DNA of 64,000 nucleotides from Catenaria anguillulae PL171. Lineage: Eukaryota; Blastocladiomycota; Blastocladiomycetes; Blastocladiales; Catenariaceae. Location of the stretch: the NCBI GenBank assembly GCA_002102555.1, contig MCFL01000017.1, forward strand, positions 310,001 through 374,000. The letters run 5' to 3'. A model generated the notes under the pieces. That model made no database searches. It was given only the letters and a program-made list of their open reading frames with translations, and was not told the origin of the DNA. This document shows, piece by piece, positions 10,990 to 24,200 of the stretch (within the stretch, counting starts at the first letter, position 1; every line of letters starts with the position of its first letter). Made by a program: the position numbers and the translations under genes.

Positions 10990-13900
10990 ATGACCACTCC
11001 ACGCAACCAGCGAACGCTTCAGTTTTCCTCCTCAAAGCAACAAGATGTACATATCACCTCGTTGGCAGCTCCATCCAGCAATGCCAATGGGACCATCAAT
11101 AGAGCCGGCAGCCTCAAGCGATCACCCAGTCGGGCTGCATGGGAGCACCAGCCGCGACACCGAATCATCCCGCTTCTGCCCTTGCCACCTGCCGATGATT
11201 TAGTTTATGATGGCAGGCAGGCACCATCTTGCCTCCTACCTTCGAATCAAGTCGAGGAAACCGTTTTCAACTTGATCTTTTGCTTGCAACACGACAATGA
11301 CCTTCCTCGATGGGTTTATTGGGTGCTCGTGGTTCGTGACAATTGATTGCTTCACAAGGTCGAAATCCACCGCATTGACTGACTTCATGAATTCTGAAAA
11401 GGCCTTGATGGACTGGCAATAGTATGTCTCCAAGTGCACACATGTCGGGTTGACTTTGGCTGACATACGATGGGATATATGAGCAGTTATTCTTTCGTTT
11501 TCAATCCCGACATTCTCCTTGACCTCCCGCTACCGATTTCCATTGCTTTGGATCCGACGCGAGCCTTACTCGACTTTTCACACCTCTCGGCAACAACTAT
11601 TGCTGCATTTCTGCTCGTGGTCGGCGTACTGCTCGCCCTCACGACGGCGTCCGTTATCCTCAAGCGAAAGGGAATCCTCGCGCCTCATGTCAAGCAGGGA
11701 CTCAAACTTACTACATTGGCCGTCATGTTGCCACTCAGTATACCGCTCTTGACCGTGTTCATGACGGGACTACAATGCGTCGATTTGCGGCTCTTGCGGT
11801 ACCCTGCGGAGCAGTGCTTTTCGCGCGCTCACTTACCTGTCTTTGTGTTGGACATTCTCGGTATCGTCCTGCTTTGCATTGGCCTGCTGCTGGGATCCGC
11901 TTTGGTTCGTCGCTCGTGAACAGTGTTGGCCCTGATCGACCCATTATCAATACTCACTTGGACACATTGTCACCACGATCAGTTTATTGAGACCTCGCCC
12001 ACCAGCGTATCACCGCTTGCTCGCCCACATGGCCGCGTTGAAGCGATGGATGCGCTGCTTCGAATCGCTCTCGTGTTGCTCAAGGTTGTCACTCTCCCGA
12101 AAAGTGGCAGCGACAACATCATGTTGGCCAATCTCGCCTTGATCTTTGTTGGCTCCAGCTATCTCACTGCACTGACGGCTCACTCGCAGCCATACTTCCA
12201 CGCCTACATGTCGAGTTGGAAAACGGTCGGTTCATCCCCTCTTCATACGCGATCCCACACCGTGCTTGGTGATTCCGCTCTGACATGTTTAGACACCAAT
12301 CATGTAGGGAACCTACATTTCGCTCGCGCTCGGCAGTCTGGCTACTCTCATTATCCGACTCACCGTTGGCGGCAACACCAATACCTGGTGGCTAGCCATT
12401 CTGATTGCACCGCTCATTGGCTACTCGATCGGATGCCCGCTCTCACTCCAGATCCACCGCGGCTTTCTCCACCGTCACATCCGGAAATGGCACAGGGCCG
12501 TCAAGCATCAAGTGCGCGGCCAAACGACAATCAAGCCATCGCCATCGCCATCGACGTCGCTCGCGGATACAGCATCGCCTCAGCCGCCTCCATTGGGCTC
12601 GCCCGGATTGCGCGCGTCGTTGTCAACCGCAGCGGCAGATCCGACGCAGACAAGTAGTGCTGGCCGGGCGGTAGGCTTGCTTGTGAATGAGCTGGATCTG
12701 CGGTCATTGTCGCGAAAGGACAGGGCGGGCACTGGGTTGGATCCCGAGCAGATGGTCGGGAACATCTTAGCGGGATCCAGCACGGATGCGCTGAACGATG
12801 TGCATGTAACGGTGGGAACGACGCAAAACTTGCATGTGTTTTGGTCTCCGCTGCAGGTCCGTTTCTTTTGTGAGCCCGCCTCAGTCATATCTTCTCATCT
12901 CACGTTCGTCCGTGTCCTCTCACTAAAATAGCTGGAGGTTTGCCTCCGCTTGATCCGCAGCAACCCGATACACAAACATCTCACGCTCGGCCTTGAGCTC
13001 CTTAACCTCGCCCTGCACCAGTTCAAACACAATGCATTCACCACTCTCCAGGCTCACATTTACCTGAGCACCTACTACGGCCGCGACGGCACACATGTCG
13101 CGCAGTCACTGTGCAAGTCCCTCGAGGACTCGCTCGCACGCATTCCCATTGACGTCAAGTACATTTGCTATGCACACGCACGCGCAAGCGCCGTGGGCTC
13201 ATCAAAGCCTGCGCCGGTGGGAGCCACAAGTCCAGCTGCGCTCGAGGGCGAGTGCAGGTATCATCATCGGCAGGCGCTGTTTGCGATTCAGGAAGTGTGG
13301 GAAGTGGTGCATTCGGGCGGCTCGGCGCACCAGTTGGCTGAGGCAGTGGCGAGCATGGCGAGGCATCGCGATTTGGCAGAGCAAGCATACAGGTCAGTGT
13401 TGACAAGGGGAGCCGGCAATCGGAGAGCAGCGAGCGATTATGCCAGGTTTTTGGAAGGCGTGTGTGCGGAGCGTGAAAGGGCCAAGGGGGTCCTGGGTGG
13501 GCTATCAGGTGGTGGTCATTCTCAAGACGACATTGGCTCAAGTCTCGATGGCCTAAAGGAAAGCGAGGGACAGCTCGGGGTGGAGGCAACTCAGGCAGCA
13601 ATCAAGGCAACTGCCCTCTTGACAGAGGAAGTCAACGTGCAACATTTGCAGGCAGGTAGCAGAGGCAACGACGAGGACCGCGTCAACTTTGGCGTTGCTC
13701 CGAGCGGACTCATGACTGACACGCTACCTCGGTTGGACAACGAAAGGGTGCCCTCGTATCCGTCTCAAGCATCATCGCGACCAAAGGCATCCATGGCCAG
13801 CATCAACAGTAGCAGTGGTGGACGAGATACAGCGACATCACAGCCTGCCGCACCAATTAAGCCAATATCAGAGAGGCTCAAGGTTCAAATGCGGTCGTTG

Positions 13901-15924
13901 CTTGTTGACCGACTGGCTGGCCCGCTCAAAGGTGTCTGGTTTGGCAACGCACTCATTCTTTTCTACATCTCTGTCCTCATTGCCGGATTTGTCCTTGGAC
14001 TTGAGTTCAAGGCAGGATCATCGCGTGTTCTTGGTACCGAGTTTTCCGCTGCACGTAACGGGCGCAAGTCAGCACAAGCGGTTATCGAATATGTGCGGCA
14101 AATGGTCCACGCCAATGTCCTCGGTAGCCAGCCGGCCCTTTCGGTCGCACACGGCAAGCTGTCGAGCGAGGTGGCGGCATTGATTGATCAGTACCTGCCG
14201 GCCGTCAACTCCATGGCAGATTCAGGCGAGATGTCGCACTTTACCCTCTTCTCGCGCATTGAAGGCAATTCGTCTTGGGTTGATTTCAACCCGCTCACTC
14301 TGTCCGCGCCTTCCATGGTCAACAACATTGCCCAGGCAGGTGCCCTGGCACTTGGGTATCCAACACTTGGGGGATTGACGCCGGCAGTGTTTGCCAATAC
14401 GACCGAGTTTCGAATCATGCTGGACAATCTCGAGCTGATCCACGAGGCAATGCTCGTGCTACCGTCCACGGCGGTGGAGGCGTTCACGGCATCCGTGCTA
14501 GGAAAGAGTACGACGCTATCGATTTTGATGTCGGTGGTGCTCGTGTCGCTTGTGCTCGTGGCTCTGTACTTGTTGACTCAGGTCTGTCATCAGCTTCCCG
14601 CCCGGGGACAGAAAGATTGAGTTGTCTGGACTAACTATAACATTTCGACACTTTCCGCAGGTGTTTCACAAGTTCTTTTGCCTCGAGCTCAAGGCAATTA
14701 GGCTCTTACTGGCCCTTCCAAAACGGCATGCTGCGACTCTACTTGCCAACACTGAGTACGGATCTGGCGTATTCTGAAGCAGTTCTGTTCACATGAATGA
14801 AAGCTCAAGTAGGGTCGTTTGTTTCTTTCAGAGTACATCTCGAGCGGTTTGGGAAGCAAGCTGGCGACAAGAGCGGAACAAGCAATCATACTCGAGGCGC
14901 CCAAAGACCTCAAGAGACAGGCGCCCTCAGCACTCGGCAGAAGCGATATTATGGCGGACTCATTTTCGTATTCGTGGCCATGTTTTCCTTATCTGTCGGA
15001 GTCCTTGAAATGTCGAGAGGGTACTTGTCATTTCACAACTTGCGACAATGCCAAGTCTCTGGAGCACAGACTGACTCACAATTTCATGAACATATGTAGA
15101 GCAATTGACATGTCCGCAGACATGGAGCGTATGGTCCAGTCAGCCAACAGGCGTTTCCACGTCAACATTGTTCGCCTTCTTGGTCGAGAGTTTGCATCGT
15201 CAGACACAAGTATTCCAAATGGTTCGTCTACGACACAGATCCATGAATCATGTACCACAAGCTTACCTTTGCGCTATCACTGTGCCAACTCTCGGTAGAT
15301 TTCGTCATTCGCATGGTCCGAAACGCCCTCTTTGACCTCAAGGTCACTCACGAAGAGCTCTTGCACGATCCCGAAGGAATCACTGCCCAATTGCCTGAAC
15401 TCACCACCCTGCCCCGCGACTGCCGCGAGCCGTCCAATTGCCCGCGCATTGCGGAAGAGCTTGGCCTCACTGCATCGGTGGCCAGCATGCCCCTCAACAC
15501 GGAAATCGGCCGCTTCCTCGATCTGTCGAGCAAAGTCGTTGGGTCATTCACAGAGCAAGGTGCCAAAAACACATTCAACGCAAGCGCCGCCTATGCACGA
15601 TGGAAGTTGGTGGAAGCAATCAGCTTGGACCTCAACCACCGTCTGACCCAAGTGGACGACGCATACCAATTACTGTTGCGAAACCGCGTGGGGGAAGCTA
15701 CATCAACTGCAATTGCCTTGTTTGCGATCTTGATTGCGGTGGGCACTGGTGCAGCGATTGCGTACATGGGGTATGCGGTGCGCACACTGAGGCAAGATGC
15801 AAGTGCGCTGGTTGCTGTCATGTACATGGTGCCGTCCCACGTTTTCAAAGAGGTACCCGAGCTGGGCAGGCTATTGAATACGGGCGGCATGTCGCTGCGG
15901 TCGTCGTCGTCGGATGACCCTTAA
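10990..15924 (+). CDS. TmcB-like multi-pass membrane protein, copy A
   Basis: Ten exons keep frame: 10990-11331, 11402-11421, 11487-11904, 11983-12225, 12308-12856, 12932-14581, 14661-14755, 14832-15011, 15100-15221, 15299-15924, giving 1414 residues. The exon plan was set by aligning with the paralogues in this window. N-terminal motifs (EETVF, DLPRWVYWVL), about six membrane helices, and a cytosolic block starting HVFWSPLQ followed by helical TPR-like repeats are family features; members are known as tiny macrocysts B-like (TmcB) proteins. A membrane helix (LILFYISVLIAGFVLG) opens the first sensor-like loop; a helix after GKSTTLSI closes it; LIFVFVAMFSLSVG and the helix ending YMGYAVRTL flank the second. 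The loop-2 LPRDC-x5-C pair is present. This is the most diverged copy: the FDSP motif reads FWSP and the linker before TPR is short. The extreme N-terminus is inferred. Confidence 0.78.
11402..11421 (+). other. 20-base micro-exon of TmcB-like gene A
   Basis: Reading GCC TTG ATG GAC TGG CAA TA, it supplies ALMDWQ plus two bases of a Tyr codon. With it, WVLV-ALMDWQYYSFVF aligns without gaps to the corresponding WALTVIEDLLWFSFPF of copy C. It is flanked by AG at 11400-11401 and GT at 11422-11423. Without it the frame runs into a stop. Confidence 0.7.
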
Positions 15925-16204
15925 ACGACGACGGCGATAGAGTACTTGAGGATGGATTTATCAGTTCTTTTTCACAATACATAAATGTGTAACTTGAATC
16001 GCGAAATCGTTCCCCATCGCCTCGTCGGGAGCATTCAATCTCATTTTTTCGTGATCTTCGTCCGTGATCGGCTGTGCGAACACATCGCGTTCAATTCCCA
16101 ACTTCCACCATCTCAGAGCAGTGCCGAGAAGATGTAGTAATGCTTCGTGCGTAGAACATGAATGAGAGATGAAGCAAAAAGATTAGTCAAGTCTTGAAAC
16201 CAGC
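15925..16204. other. Short spacer between TmcB-like genes A and B
   Basis: About 280 bases of tandem head-to-tail spacing. It must contain the 3' UTR of A and promoter of B. No separate gene is visible. Confidence 0.6.
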
Positions 16205-19200
16205 ATGCACAGCTCACCCGATCAGTCCGCTGGGCAGCACACTGGCCTGAAAAGTGTGACGCCGACGAACACAATCGAAAAAACCATTTTCTCACTTACC
16301 TACATCACGACGAGCGACAATGAGCTTCCTCCTCGAGCGTCGTGGGTCTTGACTGTCATTGAGGATCTCCAATGGGTACTCAAGTCTCATTGGTCGCGAT
16401 CTCATAAATACAAGAGTGAGATTCTCATACACGATCATGACTCGACAGCTCTCGTTCGCCTTCAATCCTGACTTGGTTAGCTCCATGCCGCCAGTGGTAG
16501 CGGCCATCATGGAGCCGACACGGTTGTTGACGACGGACGAATCATTTGCCGCCGCGAATGTATTTTGTGCGTGTCGCTTTCGACTGGTGGCGGTTTCGTA
16601 AACAACCACGTCAGCAAACTCACGAGCATGGCATTCTTCCGATTCCACTACCATGGTCCAGCCCTCGTCTTTGTCTTTTCGGTTGCGATTCTAGTTGTAG
16701 CAATATCCATGCTCATGCACAGCAAAAATCAAGTGCCAATCTGGGCTTTGCGATTGCTTCGCTGGTTGATCACCCTTCAAATGACGGCTCTCAGGTCCTT
16801 TACATTTCGCTCGCTTGGAGAGAGCGTGAGCTCCAGATCAACTCACGTCTTCTCAATCTGCCATTACATAGTATTCCAATTGCGACATTGTTGATTGGCG
16901 GCGTCCACTGCACGAATGCGCCATCCCAGTTTCCAAACTACCAGTGCTTCAAGATGCCGCACGCGATCCGATTCGCATTCAATCTTTTGGGACTTTGCAT
17001 CTACATTCCCATGCTCCTTATCGGCGCTCTCGTCTTTGTTGAAACAAACCCAACTAGTCCTTCACCGCTCGCTCGCGCTCACAGCCGTTTGGATATCCGC
17101 TATGTCACCATGGTGTTGGCGCTCGTCACCATGGACGCATTCAAGGGCGACTTTGGCGAGACGGGCTTGTGGATCTTTATGATCGTCTCGACGTTTTCGC
17201 TCGGATACATTTTTCAATACGTCATTTCCTCGTTACCTTACTACGACATTCGCACCAACATGCTACGCGCTGGCATGAATCTTGCCGCCTGCCTTTCCAT
17301 GATTTCCGTGATGGTCTTGCGTGGCGTGTATGGAGATCATGCGCATGCACCTTGGACCGCCATCATGGTGCCATCGGCGTTTGTTGGATTGGCTATTGGC
17401 GCATGGACTGCGAAACGCTCGAGCGAGCGGTACTTGGATCAAACTGTGCGGACGTGGTTTCGCATTGTTCGCGACGAGAACGAAATGGACGATGCAGTTG
17501 CAGCGGAAAAGCAAGCAGCCGGTGTGCGGCGACCCAGTGGCGGGCAGGGATCGACTTTGGGTATGTTTTCGAATGGTCTCAAGTCGGAGGCAAATCTGGG
17601 AACGGTTCCCGAGCACGACCGAAAGGGTGCCAGCAAGCCCAACCTGTCTTTCGGAGCGTCGCTTCATCCGAACGCCGCATACGTGCTGGGTGCCCCCACT
17701 CGCGAAAACATCAACGTGTCCTCTGCTTTTGGGCCGTCGTTTGATGCAAATAACCAAGCACTCAACAAGCTATTGAATGCAACCAGCATGGACGTGCTCA
17801 AGGCGGCAAGGATCCGCCAGCCCAAGCGTCGCAAGAGGGTGTTTGATTCGCCACTACAGGTGGAAGTGTGCTGTCGTTTCATTCGGGAAGATCCAACTCC
17901 AGAGCAGGTGGCGCTTGGCCTCCAGCTGTTGGAGCGGGGGCTGAACGAGTTTCCCAAAGATCCCATGCTCCTCCTATTGGCTTCAACGTACCTATCCGCA
18001 TACTATGGTCCCGAAGGCGAAGTTGCGGCTGAAGGGCTCATGAAGCAACTCCAGCTGAGTCGACACGAAATCCCGCTCGACATTGCCTACCTGATTTACT
18101 CGCGCGACCGATCCAATCGCGAGCGAGGCGAGCGACACGTTCTGGACCGAGCCGAGCTCGAGGCACTCGAACGCGAAGTGCGCATTCATCATCTCAAGTC
18201 ACTCTACGCCCTCCGAGACATTTGGGAGCTTGTTCGCACGATGTCATCAGGGAAAGCAATTGCCGAGATGGTTGGCGTTCTGTCCCGGCACCAAGCTGGT
18301 GCAACGTCGTGCTACCTAAAGATTCTCGAGAGGGACCCAAGGAGCAAGCTTGCGCTACGGAGCTATGCCTCGTTTTTGTTGAATGTGGAAGGCGACCAGG
18401 TCCGCGCGAACCAGATATTGGAAATGGTTGAAGAGGGTTCGTTTTGTGCCAACTTTCACGTGAAGCCAGATTGACGTGTCTCACTCTGATTCATTATCCT
18501 GCAGTGGAAATGCACGACTTGATTAACCGCACAGCAAACGAAGAAGGATGGGCTCGCCGCCCTTCCATCATGCCGCCATCGAATGGGCCGCTGAGCTTGT
18601 CGACACGTCATGGAACCAAAACGCCTCCCACAATGCGCCTGCCAAGCGACGCATCCCCAATGATGAGCCGCTCTGCTAGTGCCGACGATGACTCCCCCGA
18701 TTCACTCAAGGGAACCAAACAATCAGGTGCCGGTCCTGTCCCATTGAGGTCGTTTGCAGAAAGAACGGAAATGAAACCCGAAGTAAGACAGAGTTGGAAT
18801 GGATCGCAGGCCGGATCGGCCGCATCCGGTATGCTTTCTACACTGCAGTACTTGCAGAAATGGTGTACTGACTTGACTGTACATCCTGCGATCTCATGTT
18901 TGCGAGCATGTAGGCTCCTCGACAACGAAAGTGACTCGCCAACGAGCACACATGCGCCGTGTCGTTTCCTCGTGCATCTCGCGTCCGCTCGATAGAGCTT
19001 CGCCCCTCTTTTTGACCCTCGTACTCTTTATTGGAGTGGTATCCTTTGGATTCTACATTTGTATCCAGCTCTTCAACGCAACGTCCACAACGATCAATGA
19101 GCAGCTCGCAAGCACTCGTGGCGCTCGCCATGCGTCCGTCGATCTCGTTGAAAATCTGCGCACCATGGTGCATGGCAACATGATTCGGGACGAGACTATG

Positions 19201-21022
19201 CTCAACAATGCCATCCGCGGTCTTCACAACAACCTTCGCAAGTTGTCCAAGGAGTACTTGCCCGTCATTGCTGGCAGCGACAACTCTGTCACTAAAAATC
19301 AAGCACGGTTTCGCTTGTTTTCGCACCATCCGCATCCAAACATAACCGATTTTATCCCATTGGAACCGACATCAATCGAGGTAACCACCGTTGTGATGCA
19401 AGCCGCCTCGGTTGCCCTGACGCAGTCCGTGTTTGGCCAGCTGACAGCCGAGCAGTTCAAGCAATCGACAGAGCTCAAGTTTCTTACAGACAACTTGCGC
19501 AAGGTCTTGCTCGGTCTGAAGGCTTTACCAGACACGGTGATTGCCGGTTACGACCACACAGCTTCGTTTTACATTTCCGCGATTTATGTCTTCATTGGGG
19601 TTTCCCTCGTGTTTCCATTCTTCCTCTTTGTTCTCATGCACAATCGGGTATGGTTGCCGACACGAACGCAATTGCAGGGCACACACTGACTGTGACCGAC
19701 GACGCCTTCAGATCCTGAATAGATACTTCACCAGCGAGCGCAGAATCCTGCGACTGATCCGCGACATTCCCAAGCGCAAAGCCGGCGAACTCGTGTCGAC
19801 GGTTGACGAGGAGATTGAGTCGTTTCGTGAGATAACTGATGGAGGCGACAGTCCAGACGATGCTTCTATCAACATCAACCCGCGTCTGACACAGCCAACT
19901 CAGTCAACGGTTAATGCGAAGCGTGGTCGTAGGTACACCTGGGCCAGCATTGCTGGGCTTATTGCAATGGCATCCATCATGCTCTTCATGTTCATGGAAA
20001 CACTCAAGTGCGTTGTCAACCCTTGCCCTCCTGTGCATGCACACCGCCTTTGCACGGTCGCTGATTTTGCTCGTTTCATTTGCACGCAGCCTTCTCAATA
20101 TCGCGGCCGACATGCAACGCATGATTGACTCTGGCGACCGCCGTTTCTACTGCTCGCTTGAGCGCATCTATTCTCGGGAATACATCATGCGATCTGTGAC
20201 TCCAAGTCACGATCATGCAATCAGCAAGATTGACATTATTCAGCAGACACGAGCAGCACTCACGTCCCTGGAAGATTTGCATGAGCATCTGGACCATGAC
20301 GAGGATGGGCTCATTCGACTGGTACCTGCGCTGGTAACGTTGCCTCGAGATTGTACGAACTTGGCATCGTGCCCTGGGGTGGTGGAAGACTTGGACATTG
20401 GCATGACACGGGTACCAATTTTTCTCAATCATGTCCCAAATGTATATGTCTGACATTTCGGCGATATCAACATGGATTAGGAAACGGGATCTCTGCCACT
20501 CAACACCGAAATCGTGCGGCTCCTTGACACAGGTCGCCTCTTCATCGACTCTATGGTCCATGACACCGGCTCCAACTCAACAGTGGACCCGCTAGTCAAC
20601 CAAAAATGGCGCCTACTCATGGCCATTACGACCGACGTCATGTCGCGGCTGGGCGAAATTGATTCCGCTATTCAACAAGCCTTGAATGACCGACTGGCAC
20701 ATGTATCAACTGTCGTGATAGTGACCTATGTCTGCTTCCTATTGTGTGCGGCTCTCAACTTGGGTGGTTTCGTGTTTGTGGCCATGCGCCGGCTGAAGCG
20801 CGAAGCAAAGACTCTGGCGACGCTCTTGTTTTTGATTCCACCAGCTGTAGTCAAGGAGATGCCTGAGCTGTTCGAGTTTTTGGAGTCAGGTGCGTTTGAC
20901 AGAATGTGCTTGGATGTGGGATCCTGTCGTCTCTAACTGCTGTTGTCGACATCTGATTCACAGGAGGATTGACCTTGAATACATTGAGGACGTCAGCAAT
21001 CGATTCAGAGCTTATGGATTGA
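16205..21022 (+). CDS. TmcB-like multi-pass membrane protein, copy B
   Basis: Ten exons: 16205-16375, 16449-16566, 16662-16794, 16872-18436, 18505-18828, 18914-19647, 19712-20007, 20090-20411, 20481-20889, 20964-21022; 1376 residues, all junctions in frame. The N-terminus has EKTIFSLTYITTSDNELPP and VIEDLQW, shared with copies C-E. Several membrane helices follow (for example LVFVFSVAILVVAISML). The TPR-like block starts VFDSPLQVEVCCRFIRED and runs through GLQLLERGLNEFP and YLSAYYGPEGE. After a Ser-rich linker come helix FLTLVLFIGVVSFGFYI, the first loop, helix YISAIYVFIGVSLVFPF, a charged cytosolic segment, helix WASIAGLIAMASIMLFM, the second loop with LPRDC-x5-C, and the last helix ending in RRLKREAKTLATLL. 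The junction at 16566/16662 restores an ungapped 24-residue match to copy D. Function is unknown in fungi; a sensory membrane scaffold is inference. Confidence 0.82.
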
Positions 21023-21281
21023 TTAACCACCCGGTCTCGAGTTCCTCTTTATGAGACTAGGTTGAATACACGTATTGCACCAAATTTGCGCTGACAACAC
21101 CACGGCTCTAAAGTGATCTAAAGAATCATGAACCTAGTCTGGCTAATTGGGCCTATTCATTGAGCGAAGCGAGTAACAAAGCGTCGGAAATACTTGCAAC
21201 GTGTGCGCACGATACCAAAGCGACAAAGATTGATAACCACGTGAAGTGGGAGTAATCTATTCATGTTCCACCAACATCCAT
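21023..21281. other. Convergent spacer between TmcB-like genes B and C
   Basis: About 260 bases between two converging stop codons. Nothing else is visible. Confidence 0.6.
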
Positions 21282-24200
21282 TTACGCATTCAGCTCTGAT
21301 GATCTCGATGTCCGTAACGTCAACCCACCCGACTCGATGAATGTCGATAACTCTGGGCTCTGCGTCAAGATCTGTTGCGGCAACAGATACAGTAGCGTCG
21401 TCAATGCTCTCGCCTCTCTCCTCAACTTGCGCAGCGCAATCCAAAACAGCGCCCCCATGGCTACGACCAGCAAAACGACAAACACGACAAACACGACAAC
21501 GCAGATGAACGAGCTCGCGATGACACGATCGTTGAGGATCTTTTGAATGCCAACGTCGAGTGCAGACAGTCGCGACGTTAGGTCGGACGAGATGGCCAAC
21601 ATGAGCTCCAACTTGGGGGCAGCTGGCGACGAGGCAAATCCAACGTGTGAGCCAGTCACCGTCATGGCGTTTGTGACTTCGATGGCAGTTTCAATGAGCC
21701 GGTACATTGCCGTGTTGAGGGGAAGTTCCGACATGGCTCGGGTGTATCCAATTTCGGGTCGGTTGATGGCAGCTGTGCAGCTGGACGCTGCGGCGCAAGA
21801 GCGTGGGAGGACAGTGAGTTCGGGCAACATGTCGCTCAATCCGCCCGGGTCGTTGACAAGCGATTCATGGATAAAGGAGATATCCGTGATGACTCCGCGC
21901 ATGTAGCGGACCAACGTAGCTGTTGATACAGAATGCACAAGGCTGTCAGTGATGCATACAGGCATGCCAGGGAACCTGTAGACGACGGTGCGCACTCTTT
22001 GGAATGTCTGTCGCCAACGTTTGCGTCCATTCTCTGCTGTAAATCCGCAGTAAACTGGCCAAGTTCCTCCTATCGGTCGAGTACACCATGCGCTTGAGGT
22101 CTGCTTCCCTGTTCAGCGACCTTCACTCAAGAAAGGCGTATGTGAGACACGTGCTTGAGTGGCAACTCCGTTCTGATTGCTATGCCTTGCTCGACGTACG
22201 TGATGGTGATGGCATACATGCTGCCGATGAGCACGCCGAAGATGACGGCACACCACAGCAGAAGCGAAAGGTACTTGTGCTTGCGATGGTACCGCACGGC
22301 CTTGTCATCCGCGATCCCAGATGAAAACTTGAGGTCAGAAGCATCTTCAAGTCCTTCCTCGCCTTCCAAGTCAATCACCTCGCGGAACAACTCAATTTCC
22401 TCTCTGGCGGGGATTGAAGTACATCAGCACTCACAGTTCCTCAGTGGAAAGAAAAAGGAAAAAGAAAATGAATCGTACTCCAATGTGGTGACCAAGTTGG
22501 CAGCCGATCTGCGATTGACTTGGCCCAGAAGCGCATGAACCGTTGCTTCACCCGAAAAATACCTTTGAAAGACCTATACACTGGTGAAGTGAGTCAAATA
22601 TGCACTCGAGGATCCCGTTCCCGTCACGTGCAAGTGATAGCAAGGAGCTAGGTACCGATTTGTAGCAAACCCAAACGCAAACAATCAAAAGTACGCCCGA
22701 TGTCACCGCGCAAATAGTCAGGTAGATTGTGTTCCACTGCAGTGTCGCCTTGTACGAGTCGACGAGCACGTAAGACAGTTGGCGCACGGTAAAGAACACA
22801 TCCGACATGTTCTCGACGAGCCAACTCAAGTCGGGCATCCGGTTGACGACTTCGGGGCGGAGCTCCCCATAGTTGAAGCCCAGAGCCAAGGTGGTCATTT
22901 GCGCGATACGGACGACTGCTTCGAGCGGGGAAACATCAATGCCAGAGTAGTCAATCGTGTCATTTGAGACGAGCCTGAGGTATAAGCTGCAGACATCACA
23001 GTTTAGATGGTTCAAAGGACACATGTGAATGAGTGCAAAAGAAAGGGAAACGAACCGAAACTTCGGAACTTCGATTGCCAAACTCCCATAATATCTTGTC
23101 AACACGGGAATCTGCTGCGTCATCAACTCGGCAACCGAAGAATTGGCATCTCGCACAGCTGACGCGAAATTTGTTCTCGACCCGACCAAGTTTGAATGAA
23201 CCATGAACCGAACCGATTCTGCTGCTGCTCGACATGCCCTTCGAGCATTCCTGGCAGTTTCAAACTCGCCATTCAAGAACCGGGTCGTTGACACAAACAA
23301 GCTCATGCACAAAAAGAAACCGACACACACGCTGATAGCAAACAGGGCAGCCGAAAAGTTAAAGTAGCCGACCCGGTTCAAGGGCGATGCGACGCGCTCA
23401 GCAAGTAGCCTGCGCTTGGCCATTTTCCTGCGCATAGCCCTGCTCGCCGACGTGCCCGAGGTATCAGACGCAGAGTAGCCCATGCCATGCGGACCCGTTT
23501 CCGAGTTGTTGCGCGAGATATTCGCTGATGGCACTTGGTGCCCATCATGCTGGTGCTTTCCCCCTGGATGATGAAGATGATGCAACGATGGTTCGAGCGA
23601 TTGGCTGGGCGAGTCGTGCATTTTGTTGCAGGCATGGGCATCACCTTGCTTTTCTCTCGTGTACAAGATGGACCCGCCGCCAACAGCACCACCTTCCTTT
23701 TTGCTCTTGGCCGCAGAAACGAGCTTTTCCATGGACTTGCGGGTGTAGAAGGCAACTTGGTTAATTGGAACGAGCATGCTGGATTTGGCCCTCGAGCCCT
23801 CCTTGCCCGTGTGACCTGAACCAGTCTGGGGTCCAACATCATTCAAGGTAATGCGTTCCTTGATGGGTGCGTGGTCGTCATGTTCGGAATTGACGACTTC
23901 GTTTGATTCGCCCGGACTCGCATCACCGCCCTCTAAGATCGCGGACGCCTTGACAATGCCCGACCCCATGACGGAGGGGGGCATGGCCGAAGCCATTGAA
24001 AATGGAGACGACTCGTTGCCAAGGATTGGCCGCTCAAACGACGACTGATGCCCACGAATAGCACCCATCGGATGCCTCGACTCATTGATTTCGAGCTCGT
24101 CGGCATGCTCGAGAATCTGAGCAGCACGCACTTGGTCGGCACATACCCACATGAGATACTGGCTGTACAGGCGCAAGAGCTGGCGGTCGTGCTGATTCTT

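Noticed and set aside
11330-11490. TmcB-like copy A as a pseudogene
   Set aside because: The apparent break is resolved by an in-frame 20-base micro-exon, and all later junctions are clean.
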